Shown piece after piece: positions 44,489-54,300 of a stretch of DNA of 64,000 bases. Numbering within the stretch: the stretch's first letter is position 1; each line of letters opens with the position of its first letter. The DNA is from G963676655 sp963676655 (GTDB lineage Bacteria; Verrucomicrobiota; Lentisphaeria; Victivallales; Victivallaceae): NCBI GenBank assembly GCA_963676655.2, contig CAXXKX010000003.1, positions 2,108,001 to 2,172,000 on the forward strand, written 5' to 3'. Both the position numbers and the translations under genes were made by a program. The notes beneath the pieces are model-generated. The model saw nothing but the letters and a program-made list of their open reading frames with translations. It was not told the DNA's origin and made no database searches.

Positions 44489-45514
44489 ATGTCAGAATCA
44501 GGAACAAGAGTCAGGTTGATTGATGTGGCGGAACGGGCGAAAGTATCGCGCGGTGCCGTCGCCCGGGTTTTACTGGGAACCGGGGCGGGGCGGGTCCGGG
44601 TCAGTGCGGAAAAAACAGAGCTCATCAAGCGTCTGGCTGAAGAGATGGGGTTTGCCCCGGACAATTCGGCCAGGATGTTAAAAGGAAAAAAAAGCAAGAT
44701 TATCGGAGTCTTGATAGACAGTTATGCATCTCAGACTGCTTTTATGGCATTTTCAGTTGCGGAAGAGATTCTTTGTCAGCATGGATATCGGATAATGGTC
44801 GGGCAAACGCACGATAATTATGAGATTCTAAAGCAGTATATTTCTGATTTTACTTCACGTCGTGTAGACGGCATTATTTGTTTGGCGCATGGCTACTCAG
44901 AGTTTGATACGGTCAATGACTTAAAAAACTTCCATAATGTTGTTTATTTTGGCGAACCGCGCAAACCCGGATTGAGATACGTGCATTATGATGTTAAGGC
45001 GGGGATGAAAATGATTATTGACCATCTTGTTGCTTCCGGGCGGAAAAGGATTGGACATTTACTTTTTAACAGTGGCAGTATGTACATGACCAGACGTATT
45101 GAAGGATATAAGGAAAGTTTGAAACAATATGACATTCCTTATGATGAAAAGTTGCTTTACAAGGCAGATCAAGCTCCGGATGAAGCCGGTTACATGGATA
45201 TTATCGATTATTTGGTCGAACAGCAGGAGGTCGATTCAATCGTGGTACATAATGACCTCTGGGCCGTCAGACTGATAAAATATCTCAAAAAACGCGGCTT
45301 TGATATTCCCGCCCAAGTTGCGGTTGCGGGATGTGATAATCTTGAAATAGGAGAGATATCATCGCCTGAACTGACAACTGTTGACCCGAAAATCAAAGAG
45401 CAGGGAAGAGTTGTTGCCGAAATGATCCTTGAAATGATTGAAGGCGGAAAAAAAATTGAAAACAGGCAAATTAAAATAGAACCTGAACTAATAATAAGAG
45501 AATCAACAAAATAA
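44489..45514 (+). CDS. LacI-family transcriptional regulator
   Basis: The start at ATG 44489 is preferred because AAAGG lies 7 bases upstream and the transcription start is near 44443; TTG 44468 and ATG 44447 are alternatives. The 341-residue protein has the LacI helix-turn-helix (VRLIDVAERAKVSRGAVARVLLG), the hinge (NSARMLKGKKSKIIGVLI) and a sugar-type sensor domain. No operator like that of the 17241 gene stands out, so its site differs. The pseudopilin gene follows after 14 bases and a secreted hydrolase after that. Confidence 0.9.
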   Translation: MSESGTRVRLIDVAERAKVSRGAVARVLLGTGAGRVRVSAEKTELIKRLAEEMGFAPDNSARMLKGKKSKIIGVLIDSYASQTAFMAFSVAEEILCQHGYRIMVGQTHDNYEILKQYISDFTSRRVDGIICLAHGYSEFDTVNDLKNFHNVVYFGEPRKPGLRYVHYDVKAGMKMIIDHLVASGRKRIGHLLFNSGSMYMTRRIEGYKESLKQYDIPYDEKLLYKADQAPDEAGYMDIIDYLVEQQEVDSIVVHNDLWAVRLIKYLKKRGFDIPAQVAVAGCDNLEIGEISSPELTTVDPKIKEQGRVVAEMILEMIEGGKKIENRQIKIEPELIIRESTK

Positions 45515-45528
45515 GAAAGGACAAAAAA

Positions 45529-46257
45529 ATGAAAGAAACAAAACAATTTACATTAATCGAACTGCTGGTTGTAATTGCTATCATAGCCATCCTTGCGTCA
45601 ATGCTGTTGCCGGCATTAGGCAAAGCCAGGTCAAAAGCAAAAGAAATATCTTGTGCGAATAACCTTAAACAGTTGGGGTTGACGTACAAAATGTATGACT
45701 TTGACAATGATGGGTGGTGTGTACCTGTATGGCGTGTCTCATGGAAATTTTATTCCGTATGGGCTCTTCACCTTTATGATCAGGGTTATTTAAAAGAAAT
45801 AAAATTAGTTCGCTGTCCATCTGAACCTGATGATTATGGATACAAAACTTTTACTGATCTTAAAGCGAATGGCAGTACCATTGAATCGAATAGAATGCAG
45901 AGCTCAATTTCATACGGTTTGAATATTGATACATTTGGTTACACAATATATACATCAACCCAAACCTGGGGAGGCAAGCCTGTTAAGGCGTCGGCTATTG
46001 ATAAAATCAAACACTCTCCCAATTTAATTGTTTTTAGCGATGCGGCCTTTCATGTTTTAAAGTTTACGACAAGCGCAACAAGTTACCATCCAGAGCTGAG
46101 GCATGCCGGATACGCAAACTTTTTAGCCTGGGATGGCCACGTTGGAAAGCAAAATATTGCCAGTACTCTTCGTGATACCATCTTCTTCAAAGATAAGTAC
46201 AGGTATCCGGCCATGTATAAAAGTGGTTCAAACTATTATTTGCGCTCAGATTTTTGA
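45529..46257 (+). CDS. Pseudopilin-like protein with H-X9-DG C-terminus (copy 3)
   Basis: The protein has 242 residues: leader MKETKQ, then FTLIELLVV from Phe7 with E5 at residue 11, helix, and the LPALGKARSKAKE tail. The -1 residue is Gln6 instead of Gly. H192-X9-D202-G203 lies near the C-terminus. The central part is diverged from copies 1 and 2. AAGGAC precedes the ATG. It sits 14 bases after the LacI stop and 44 bases before the hydrolase start. Confidence 0.9.
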   Translation: MKETKQFTLIELLVVIAIIAILASMLLPALGKARSKAKEISCANNLKQLGLTYKMYDFDNDGWCVPVWRVSWKFYSVWALHLYDQGYLKEIKLVRCPSEPDDYGYKTFTDLKANGSTIESNRMQSSISYGLNIDTFGYTIYTSTQTWGGKPVKASAIDKIKHSPNLIVFSDAAFHVLKFTTSATSYHPELRHAGYANFLAWDGHVGKQNIASTLRDTIFFKDKYRYPAMYKSGSNYYLRSDF

Positions 46258-46301
46258 TAATTAATATTTAAATTATTTTCGAACAAGTTAAGGAGAAATA
46301 A

Positions 46302-48491
46302 GTGAAAAATTATTATTATGGGATGGCGGCGGCATTGTTGTTTTCAGGTAGCGGTCTGTCCGCTCAAAAAGTTGTCTTTAAGGAAGATTTTGAATCCAGT
46401 CTTCAGGAATTAAAAGCCAAAGGCTGGATGATTCCCGACCCGAATAAAGTTGGAAGTACAGGTTTGACAAAGAACAATCCCATTTCCGGGAAACAGAGCC
46501 TTGAAGTTATATCCGGTGGAGTGAATTATGCTAATATACTTGTTCCTGTGCAAGCAGGTAAAAGATACTGCGGCAGTGTAAAATTGACTTACAATAACGT
46601 TAGAAACCGGAAATTGACCAATCCAGCTTTGCAGCGTAACCGCGGTGCGGTTATGTTTTTCCAACTTAATACTAAGGAAAAAAAGCATTTGAACGGCGGA
46701 TCATTTCCACAAGGATATAAAGGCACAAGCAAAGCGTGGATTCTTCATGAAGTTAAAGAAACTAAACTTATGCCGAAACAAGCAGCATACATCAATTTGA
46801 CGATAGGAGTGGAGTCCATAGGCGCGGCAGTTTTCGATGATGTCGTTATTTATGAAATGCCTGAAAAAATATCAATAGCATTCCCGGCATTGAACGCTGA
46901 AATCAATGACAACCGTCCTGTATTGCAATGGCAGCCTAAATTGGCCGCGGAAATAAAACTTTCTCAAGATCAGTCTTTTCCGAAAAATAAAACATTCATA
47001 TTATACAGTAGTAATGCAAGCGGTAAAATCAAACCGGATTTTGCTCTGACTAAAGGAAAATGGTATTGGACTGTGGACGCCAGACCGACAATGGCAAAAT
47101 TGGCAGAATCTTCTTTTGTGATAAAAAAAACCATTGCACTTGATCCGGTAAGAATCACCACGCTCTGGAACAATCAGTACACTTCTCAAAAGCCTGAATT
47201 AAAGTTTAAAATATTTCCGGCAGGAGAAGGAAATAAAATACAAGTCAAAGTTGATGGAAAACAGGCATTTGTAAAATGTATAGGTGATGGATTCTACTCT
47301 TTTGTACCGGTTCAAACTATTGCCAATAAAGTTTATTATATTGATATAGCGGTGAATAATAAATCAGAAAGATTTGTCTATTCAACAACAAAAAGAAAAA
47401 ACAAAATTTCTTTTCGCAAAGATAACACAATGCTTATTGATGATGTGCCTTTCTTTCCGATAGGAACATATCGTGATCCAAGTGACTGGTTTATTTTTAC
47501 TGGAGTAAAAGAGGGTGGATTTAATATGTCTCACTCTTATTACTTTGAAGAAAAAGCATCTTCAATTCAAAAGGCCAAAGAGTACTTGAACAGGGCGGAG
47601 CAAAATGGAATAAAAGTTTTTATGGGAATAAACCGAAAAAAGATACAGGTAGTTGATAAATTTTGGATTCAGAATTTTTGTTCATCATTAAAAAATTACC
47701 CGGCTTTGGTTTCGTGGTATCTTTATGATGAACCAATTGCTCATCGTGCGCCATTTTTTGAGATTAAGGCCGCATCGAGCTTCTTGAAAGAGGTTGATTC
47801 TAATACTCCGGTTTCAATTCTTTTTACCTCCAGTGCGGTAAAATCCGGCAGAGGTATAAAACGATACCATGATTCAAAACTGATGAATGTTTTCTGGTAT
47901 GATTATTACCCGGTTAAAGCAGATAATTTTGATGCCGACAAATATTATAAGCGGCACATAAAAGCAAAGAAAGCCGCAGCTGGTTTACCTTTCTGGACTG
48001 TTGTTCAAGGCAGCGATTTGAACGTATATCCATATGCAAAAACTAATAAAGTGAAATATCCGACGCCCTTGCAAACCAGAGCGATGGCCCATATTTTATT
48101 AGCAGCCGGTTCTGATGGATTAATCTGGTATTGGGGTCCTAAAAGTGCTTATCATATAAAAAATGATGCTCCGCATGTCTGGAAAGGAATTTGTAAAACA
48201 ACCCTGGAAATAAAAAAATTATTGCCATATTTAGTCGGTGACAGATCTAGAATAAAATTGGATATTCCTGGAAATATTCAGTATTGGTCCGCAAGGAACA
48301 GCTCGGAACAGGTTGTCTCGTTCATTAATCTTTCGTCGAGTGCAACTAAGGCGAAAATAACGTTTCCAAAACCCGTTCCTGCAACGTTAACACTGTTTGG
48401 AACAAGTAAAACAGTTAATTTATTGAATGGAAAGCTTAATCTTGAACTCAGTGGCTATGAAGTCAAGATATTTACTTGGAAAGTTGAATGA
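46302..48491 (+). CDS. Secreted multidomain glycoside-hydrolase-like protein
   Basis: GTG at 46302 with AAGGAG upstream starts a 729-residue protein with a signal peptide (about 1-21). Residues about 24-185 look like a carbohydrate-binding beta-sandwich (FKEDFESSLQELKAKGW...). Residues about 190-275 resemble an Fn3-like module (PVLQWQPKLAAEIKLSQDQSF). The rest holds a TIM-barrel-like region (PFFPIGTYRDPS, ALVSWYLYDEP with Glu477, FWYDYYP) and a C-terminal beta-domain. The pattern matches clan GH-A-like hydrolases of PVC genomes, but no family is certain. The gene is AT-richer than most neighbours. It ends in two hairpins shared with the convergent GH29 gene. Confidence 0.72.
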   Translation: MKNYYYGMAAALLFSGSGLSAQKVVFKEDFESSLQELKAKGWMIPDPNKVGSTGLTKNNPISGKQSLEVISGGVNYANILVPVQAGKRYCGSVKLTYNNVRNRKLTNPALQRNRGAVMFFQLNTKEKKHLNGGSFPQGYKGTSKAWILHEVKETKLMPKQAAYINLTIGVESIGAAVFDDVVIYEMPEKISIAFPALNAEINDNRPVLQWQPKLAAEIKLSQDQSFPKNKTFILYSSNASGKIKPDFALTKGKWYWTVDARPTMAKLAESSFVIKKTIALDPVRITTLWNNQYTSQKPELKFKIFPAGEGNKIQVKVDGKQAFVKCIGDGFYSFVPVQTIANKVYYIDIAVNNKSERFVYSTTKRKNKISFRKDNTMLIDDVPFFPIGTYRDPSDWFIFTGVKEGGFNMSHSYYFEEKASSIQKAKEYLNRAEQNGIKVFMGINRKKIQVVDKFWIQNFCSSLKNYPALVSWYLYDEPIAHRAPFFEIKAASSFLKEVDSNTPVSILFTSSAVKSGRGIKRYHDSKLMNVFWYDYYPVKADNFDADKYYKRHIKAKKAAAGLPFWTVVQGSDLNVYPYAKTNKVKYPTPLQTRAMAHILLAAGSDGLIWYWGPKSAYHIKNDAPHVWKGICKTTLEIKKLLPYLVGDRSRIKLDIPGNIQYWSARNSSEQVVSFINLSSSATKAKITFPKPVPATLTLFGTSKTVNLLNGKLNLELSGYEVKIFTWKVE

Positions 48492-48538
48492 TCAAAATGA
48501 AAATAAAATTTTTGTATTTGTGAATTTAACACTTTTTA

Positions 48539-48560
48539 GGAGTTATTCAAAAATAACTCC
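48539..48560 (+). terminator. Hairpin after the 46302 gene
   Basis: GGAGTTATT (48539-48547), loop CAAA, AATAACTCC (48552-48560), followed by only TT. A perfect stem, but the U-tract is weak. Confidence 0.5.
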
Positions 48561-48580
48561 TTAACAATCTATTATGTAAG

Positions 48581-48610
48581 AAAACGAGTACATTATCGCG
48601 TACTCGTTTT
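48581..48610. terminator. Bidirectional terminator between convergent genes
   Basis: AAAACGAGTA (48581-48590) and TACTCGTTTT (48601-48610) form a perfect 10-bp stem with flanking A and T runs usable on both strands. It separates the 46302 gene from the minus-strand GH29 gene. Confidence 0.8.
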
Positions 48611-48629
48611 CATTAAATAGTTGTTTAAA

Positions 48630-49775
48630 TCATCCGGCTGCGGCGGTTTTTTCGCCTTTTTTCGGGGCCAGCCAGGATTCCGGGGTGATCGCTTCTGCCG
48701 GCGTCGGCCAGCCGAGTTCACGGATTCGTTTGCCGACTTCCCGCAGGGATTTGACGTCCTCTTCAGGGATTGAACCGTCCGGCAGCGGCCCGGTGTTGGT
48801 CAGCATGTTGCAGTTGTTTTTGAGTGAGTAGGCCAGACGGGCCCAGACTTCGTCGGCATCATAGTGATACATGCCTTCGGCGTAACCCCATTGTTTACGC
48901 TGCAGCGTCATGCAGATTTCGTTATGTTTGGTGCGATTCTTTTCCCAGGCGTCGTCGGCCAGTTTCGCTCCGGATTCACAGCCGCGTTTTCGCATGTTTT
49001 CTCCCATGGAGTGGAAAGCGAATTCCGGCGAGGCGTAATCTTCGGTTCCGGTTGCTCCCTGTTTGAAAGCCAGCAGAATATCCGGGCGGGTTTCCCGGAT
49101 GAGTTTGTAAGTATCCTCGATCCTGATCAGGTCGGGCCGCAGGTAATAAGCGGCAATGATATCCAGCCAGATTCCGGCTAATGGATATTCCAGTTCCAAG
49201 AGTTCCTTCATACAGGCATGGGCGTATTCCCAGTATTTCGCTACATCATCTTCATTCTCGAACAGGTAGCGCGGTTCGTCAAAATCATAATCCGGCCGCC
49301 CCATATCAATCATTTCGCGGGGAATTGAATAAGGATGCCGCCAGTTCAAGATGTGGGTGTAATAGGTGAAAAATCCCAATCCTTTTTTATCGCACTGTTC
49401 CGCCAGTTCACGGACAAGGTCGCGCTTACAGGAATTGTAGCTGTTGTAAGCTTCGGTATCCGATTTCCAGAGACAGAATCCTTCGTGATGACAGGCAGTG
49501 ATGTTGACATATTTCATTTCCGCTTCCAGCGCCAGATCGGTGATAAAATCAGCATCGAAATTTTTCGGGTCGAAAGAATCGAATAGTTTCTCATATTCAT
49601 TGATCGGAATCCGGTCATGATACATGACCCACTCGCCGCGCTCAAGCTGGGAGTAAAGACCGTAATGCATAAACAAGCCCCATTTAGCGTTTTTAAACCA
49701 CTCCAGATTGGCTTGTCTGGGATCGTTTTGATAGATATCAGCGTATTCAGATAAGTAATTCGGTACTTTCGACAT
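48630..49775 (-). CDS. Alpha-L-fucosidase-like (GH29)
   Basis: This 381-residue protein has the GH29 catalytic barrel: WFKNAKWGLFMHYGLYS at about 26-42, ITACHHEGFCLWKS and GIWLDIIA with Asp205 as the likely nucleophile. There is no signal peptide and no C-terminal beta-sandwich longer than a short tail, so it is a compact cytoplasmic enzyme that releases fucose from imported oligosaccharides. GGAG precedes the ATG. Copy C of the interspersed repeat forms its leader. Confidence 0.88.
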   Translation of the reverse strand: MSKVPNYLSEYADIYQNDPRQANLEWFKNAKWGLFMHYGLYSQLERGEWVMYHDRIPINEYEKLFDSFDPKNFDADFITDLALEAEMKYVNITACHHEGFCLWKSDTEAYNSYNSCKRDLVRELAEQCDKKGLGFFTYYTHILNWRHPYSIPREMIDMGRPDYDFDEPRYLFENEDDVAKYWEYAHACMKELLELEYPLAGIWLDIIAAYYLRPDLIRIEDTYKLIRETRPDILLAFKQGATGTEDYASPEFAFHSMGENMRKRGCESGAKLADDAWEKNRTKHNEICMTLQRKQWGYAEGMYHYDADEVWARLAYSLKNNCNMLTNTGPLPDGSIPEEDVKSLREVGKRIRELGWPTPAEAITPESWLAPKKGEKTAAAG

Positions 49776-49801
49776 AAAAAATCTCCATAGTTATTTCGTC
49801 G

Positions 49802-49917
49802 AGTGAAATGCAAATATTAACCACGAAAACCACGAAAAGTCACGAAAAAAGTTTTTTGATTTTTCAGCTTAAGCTGAAAATGTAAATATTTCTTCATAAT
49901 CTTTATGGTGCAAATGA
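49802..49917 (-). repeat. Leader-associated interspersed repeat, copy C
   Basis: On the minus strand: TTTGCACCATAAAG segment, palindrome TTTTCAGCTTAAGCTGAAAA (49880-49861, 20 of 20 bases self-complementary), then AAAAAACTTTTTTCGTGAC, TTTTCGTGG twice and TTAATATTTGCATTTC. It is close to 90% identical to copy A by eye and ends about 27-30 bases before the GH29 ATG. Confidence 0.85.
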
Positions 49918-49938
49918 TAGTTTTACAATAATCTTATT

Positions 49939-50111
49939 TTATGAGCTGATTTCAAAACTCCAGTTTGAGTATTATTTTTAGTGTTTTTAGCGAGAAAATT
50001 TAGTCTTTTGCGCGAATGAGCATACCCGCAGGGTATGTAATTGAGCTCAAATGCTAAATTTGCCGCTAAAAATCAAAAATATCTCGAAATAGTTTTGAAA
50101 TTAGCTCTTAT
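49939..50111. repeat. Long imperfect inverted repeat (about 170 nt hairpin)
   Basis: The outer arms TTATGAGCTGATTTCAAAACT (49939-49959, given in part) and its near-complement (50091-50111) and the inner perfect stem CATACCC-GCA-GGGTATG (50021-50037) are linked by further pairing such as TTTTTAGCG with CGCTAAAAA. It lies between divergent/tandem gene ends with no ORF, and looks like a MITE- or REP-like palindromic element. Confidence 0.75.
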
Positions 50112-50174
50112 ATATAAAATATATTAATCACATGTGATTTACTATAGATATTAAAAGCTTTTTTATGTAAAAAT

Positions 50175-51248
50175 TTAACATTTACCTAAAATATATTCTT
50201 TGATGCTCCGGCCTAAATCATGACCGAATGCTCGAAGTTTTTCTGGAGATATAACAGTGTTTCCTGCCTGCGCGTAAGGAATTTCAATGGTCACAGCCAT
50301 ATCCGCCAGCTCATGGTCCCGCAAATATCTTGTGTTGCTTAAACTGAGAGTGCTGGTGTTCCAGCCGGAGCCGAAAGGAATATCCGCCTCGCCGTCATAA
50401 CATAACGGACCGGCTTGTTGTTTTTTGAGTATTTCAGTGAAACGATCAATTTTTTCCTGTCCCTGTTCCGCCCCGACAAAGAATATGGACTTTTCTTTCA
50501 GGTACGGATCGTGTAAATCCAGGGCCACGACAGTAGGAGGCCATTGGGAGATATTTTCTATCAGTGTTTTCGGCATAGCGTAAATGAAAGGGCCGTAGTC
50601 CCTGTTGTGATCATGCGGTGTCCGGTTCTTGCCCTGATCGCCGTTGCAAACCCCGTCGGTATCGGCTAAAGGTATGGCTCGCAAATCGATATCGCGTCTT
50701 AACTCAGCATCTTGCAGCCAGAATTCGAATATTCCATCAAGCACGAAACTTGCTTCTGCTTCACAGGCATGATGACGCGCGGTCAGCAGGACATTATATT
50801 TACGGTTATCGGAAATAAGGGAAATTAATTTTATTTCGCGGTTTTCTTTGGAGAAGGCTAATGATTCGCTGGTTATTTCAGGATTGTCAAGCAGAAATTT
50901 TTCAAGATCAACATTGGTATACGGAATGGTAAATGCGAAATAATAACGTTTGGATTCTTGCGGGAATTTGAAGCGGAATGAATTGTTTTTTACGACATCC
51001 GGACCAAGAAAGATCCAACCTGAACCATCGTTGCAACACGGCCCCTGTGAAGAAAAAACATCACCATCTATAAATTCAAAAGTCAAAGTCTGGCCGGACG
51101 TGCCTTCAACCATAAAATACCACCAGAACCACCAAGTACTGCTGTTGCGGTAATCCTGTCGCAACTTGACGTGGCAACCTGTTATGTCGTCGACAATAAT
51201 ATTGCCGCCGGGAAAATTAGAACCGATAATAAATTGATTATTATTCAT
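50175..51248 (-). CDS. M14-family zinc carboxypeptidase-like protein
   Basis: This 357-residue protein has an N-terminal beta-sandwich (1-110) as in cytosolic-carboxypeptidase-like M14 enzymes, then the peptidase domain. Zinc ligands are H160-x-x-E163 (in TARHHACEAEAS) and H246 (ALDLHDP). N215-R216 (HDHNRD) is the substrate carboxylate site, and E322 (VTIEIPY) the catalytic Glu. DTDGVCNGDQGKNRTPHDHN (shown by its ends) is a family hallmark. No signal peptide: a cytoplasmic role, possibly trimming peptides or peptidoglycan fragments, is likely. Monocistronic, weak ribosome site. Confidence 0.85.
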   Translation of the reverse strand: MNNNQFIIGSNFPGGNIIVDDITGCHVKLRQDYRNSSTWWFWWYFMVEGTSGQTLTFEFIDGDVFSSQGPCCNDGSGWIFLGPDVVKNNSFRFKFPQESKRYYFAFTIPYTNVDLEKFLLDNPEITSESLAFSKENREIKLISLISDNRKYNVLLTARHHACEAEASFVLDGIFEFWLQDAELRRDIDLRAIPLADTDGVCNGDQGKNRTPHDHNRDYGPFIYAMPKTLIENISQWPPTVVALDLHDPYLKEKSIFFVGAEQGQEKIDRFTEILKKQQAGPLCYDGEADIPFGSGWNTSTLSLSNTRYLRDHELADMAVTIEIPYAQAGNTVISPEKLRAFGHDLGRSIKEYILGKC

Positions 51249-51346
51249 AATGCTTTCTGGATATTTCTATGCAAGTAATTTGAATTTTTTGTGATATTTA
51301 TCAACATACAATTATTATTGTACATGGTGATTAGAGAAAGTCAACC

Positions 51347-54300
51347 TTAATCATTACCCCATGGAATGAATAATACTTTTCCATTGCGTTTCCCGTGAAT
51401 ATTCTGATATGAAAATAGGCCGCCAAGGATTGAAAAAGAGCTTTTCCCCATTGAGGAGTCATAAGAACATCCGGGAAAAATTTCAATATTCACAACATCT
51501 CTTTCGCGATTATATCTAAACAGTCTGTTCAAGATGCTGAAGTTTTTTAATTTACCAGAGTAATCTTTCTCACAATTGACGAAAAACCAGAGGAAACGCC
51601 ATGATGAGCCTTTATAGTTGCTCGCATAGTCAAATATTGCAGGGAATCCCATTTCTTTTTCCCGTGAGATCAGGGGCCAGAAGCGCCAGTATGCTTTGCC
51701 GTTGCTTTCTTGTTCATACTTGATTAGCGGCCAAAGGAAACTGCTGTAGAATGCCTGATTTTTTTTCGTATTGCGCAGATAAAATCCGGGTAATGAGAGG
51801 AAGTTGGTTCTGTACTTATCCTCCCATAAAAAATATAATGGAATAAGGCCGTGTTTCTTTCTGGTTTTGGAGGTTCTGGAGAACCAGGGTCCGGCGACAA
51901 CGGTGTCTCGATGAGGTGTAAAATCACTGTACCAGAGCGGCGCCAGAGTTGTCCAGCTTTCATAATCTTTAAATTTGTGGTGCCGATAAAAAACTCCCGG
52001 CAGGGAAAGCAGGATGTTATTCGTTTTGGTGGTCGAACTGTAGAACAGCGGAATAAGCCAGCGGTCAGTTGTATTACCGTTGGTCCTGCTGATCCATGGT
52101 CCGGCCCATAAAAATTTATTGTTATCTTTACGGGAAAAATACCATAATGGGAATTGGACAGATATAAGCCTTTGATTATACTCATATTGAAAATACAATA
52201 AAGGATATATTTGCATGAAGATTATATTGTTGAGATGGTACTTCCGATAATAAAACAACGGCGGCAGTAATGACATGGATGATTTATGATTATTATCGCT
52301 GTAATAGGGAAAAAGCCACATTTGCTGATTGTCCCCGGAAAAATATTTGTGATAGTATAGAAACGGGATATACGGGACTCCTCGTATCCATATTTGTTCA
52401 TTTGCGACCTGCTTTTTATTTGCCTGATTTGTATGTCGCTCAGTTTTTTTCTCAAAGAAAAAAGGAGTTGTCAGAGCAGAATTTATGTTGTGATCATTTT
52501 GATCGTTTCCGGGCAAAGAGCGTTGAAAATAAGAACCGAGCAGGGGGATCGCCCAAGTACGGTAACCACGGGGGAAAATGCGTTTGAGTTCACTATCCGC
52601 GTTTTCCGGTAGTTGCTTGACTGTCGCTTGATACCAGAATGGGGTCAACAGATCGATATCAAATCGCTTGGAACGATATCTGTAATAGGGCAAGGTCCAC
52701 AACGTTTTTTCATCGTCATAGCCCTTGGCTTGATAATAAAGCAACGGCAGCCATGCCGGAATACTGTGCGACCATTTTTCCTGTGTTGTAGTTTTACCGC
52801 TTATTCGGTCAAGAATAGTTTTTGAGGCAGCAGATTTGGAATAAAGCAACGCGCCATATTGTATTTCTCTTTCAATGCCGATTTTGAACTGAAGATATTT
52901 GAACTTTTCAATATATCCGGATAGTAATGCTGGAATGATGAACGATGTCGCCGGGGCAGGCTTTTTCTCGTTCAACAACGCTTCATAAATTCGCCTGTGT
53001 TCAGGCGTTTGTTTTGAATAGTACCATAACGGGAGCAGGCTGGAAGTTTGTTTGCATGGCCCTGATTCATGATAATAAGGTAATATCCACAATTTATTAA
53101 GTCCATTGAAATCTGCTGACTGGTAATAAAGAAACGGTACGATCGGGATTCCCCGGGACCAGGCATTATTCGATAAATACGCATAAGGCGAGCTGGTCCG
53201 GAAGAATGGCAGTGAGTAAAATTCACTCCCGGTATTGGTTGAGACGGTATGTTTGATTGGAATAAATTTTTTGCATATGGTAGAGGCTGGACTTGTCTTC
53301 GGAGTGGACAGCTTGGATGAGATAGATTTTGGAGTGGCATATGATTTTCTTATAAGCGGTCTACGTTTAACGATATTATTATAAGAGTCCGAAAAGGTCG
53401 AGTAGTAGAAAAATGGAAAAAGATAAGAGGTTTTCCGCCAACGTGATTCGAGCCCGTCATGAGGAGGACAAAAAGCCCGGTTATTGTAGAAACTTTGGGA
53501 ATTATAGAAAAGAAACGGGATTGATGCTGGAATCTCATGTTTACAATTGGCGCTTCTGGTTATTTTACTCGTTAATTGATCGTGAGTATTCATTTCCTGA
53601 TGCCTGGTTGAGTAAAGCGGGGTCCATAAATCGTAAATTTTTTCGTGGTCGAAAGCACGAGGGCATTTTTCGGAATTTATTCCGCGGGGAAAATAATTGT
53701 TTTTTGTTATGTAGCATGAAAATAATAGAGGGATATACAGAGAACTGCTTTTAGGAGATGAATCAGTTATCGTATTGTCATAAAGTTTTCTGCTTTCGGG
53801 AGCCGGATCTTGTTTTGAATATATGTAAAAAGGCAACAAGGTGCTGAAATAAGCATAGTATTGCCTGCTTTGATAATAAAGCAGAAGCCAAAAGCGGCAA
53901 TGCCGATGTATAGTTTGATTGTTTTTTAACTCATTGGAGTGTTGGTAATAACAAAACAATGGAATTCCCGGCACCCATAACTTGGAATATTCTTGCTCTG
54001 GAGAATTTTTATAATGGGTTTTAGTTCTTTGGCAATAAACCAATGGAGAAAATAATTTTGACTTGATATATTCTTTATTTGCGGAAGCGGCGTAATCCCA
54101 ATATGAAAACAGAGGAAACAGGGTTAAAGAACAGGTTTGTTGCCCTTTGTAATTATTGCCGTCTGCCGTCATGGATTTGTAGAACCATAGCGGCAATAGC
54201 AACGATTTATGGCGACAGCCGGAACTTTTGCGATAATACGTCAGGAATGATTCTGTCACGTTGTCATTGTAATCGGATTTATAAAAATAAGGCATGGCCC

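Noticed and set aside
18347..46257. Conserved pseudopilin start regions as mobile DNA repeats
   Set aside because: The similarity is confined to the coding region and follows protein conservation; flanks differ, so paralogy explains it.
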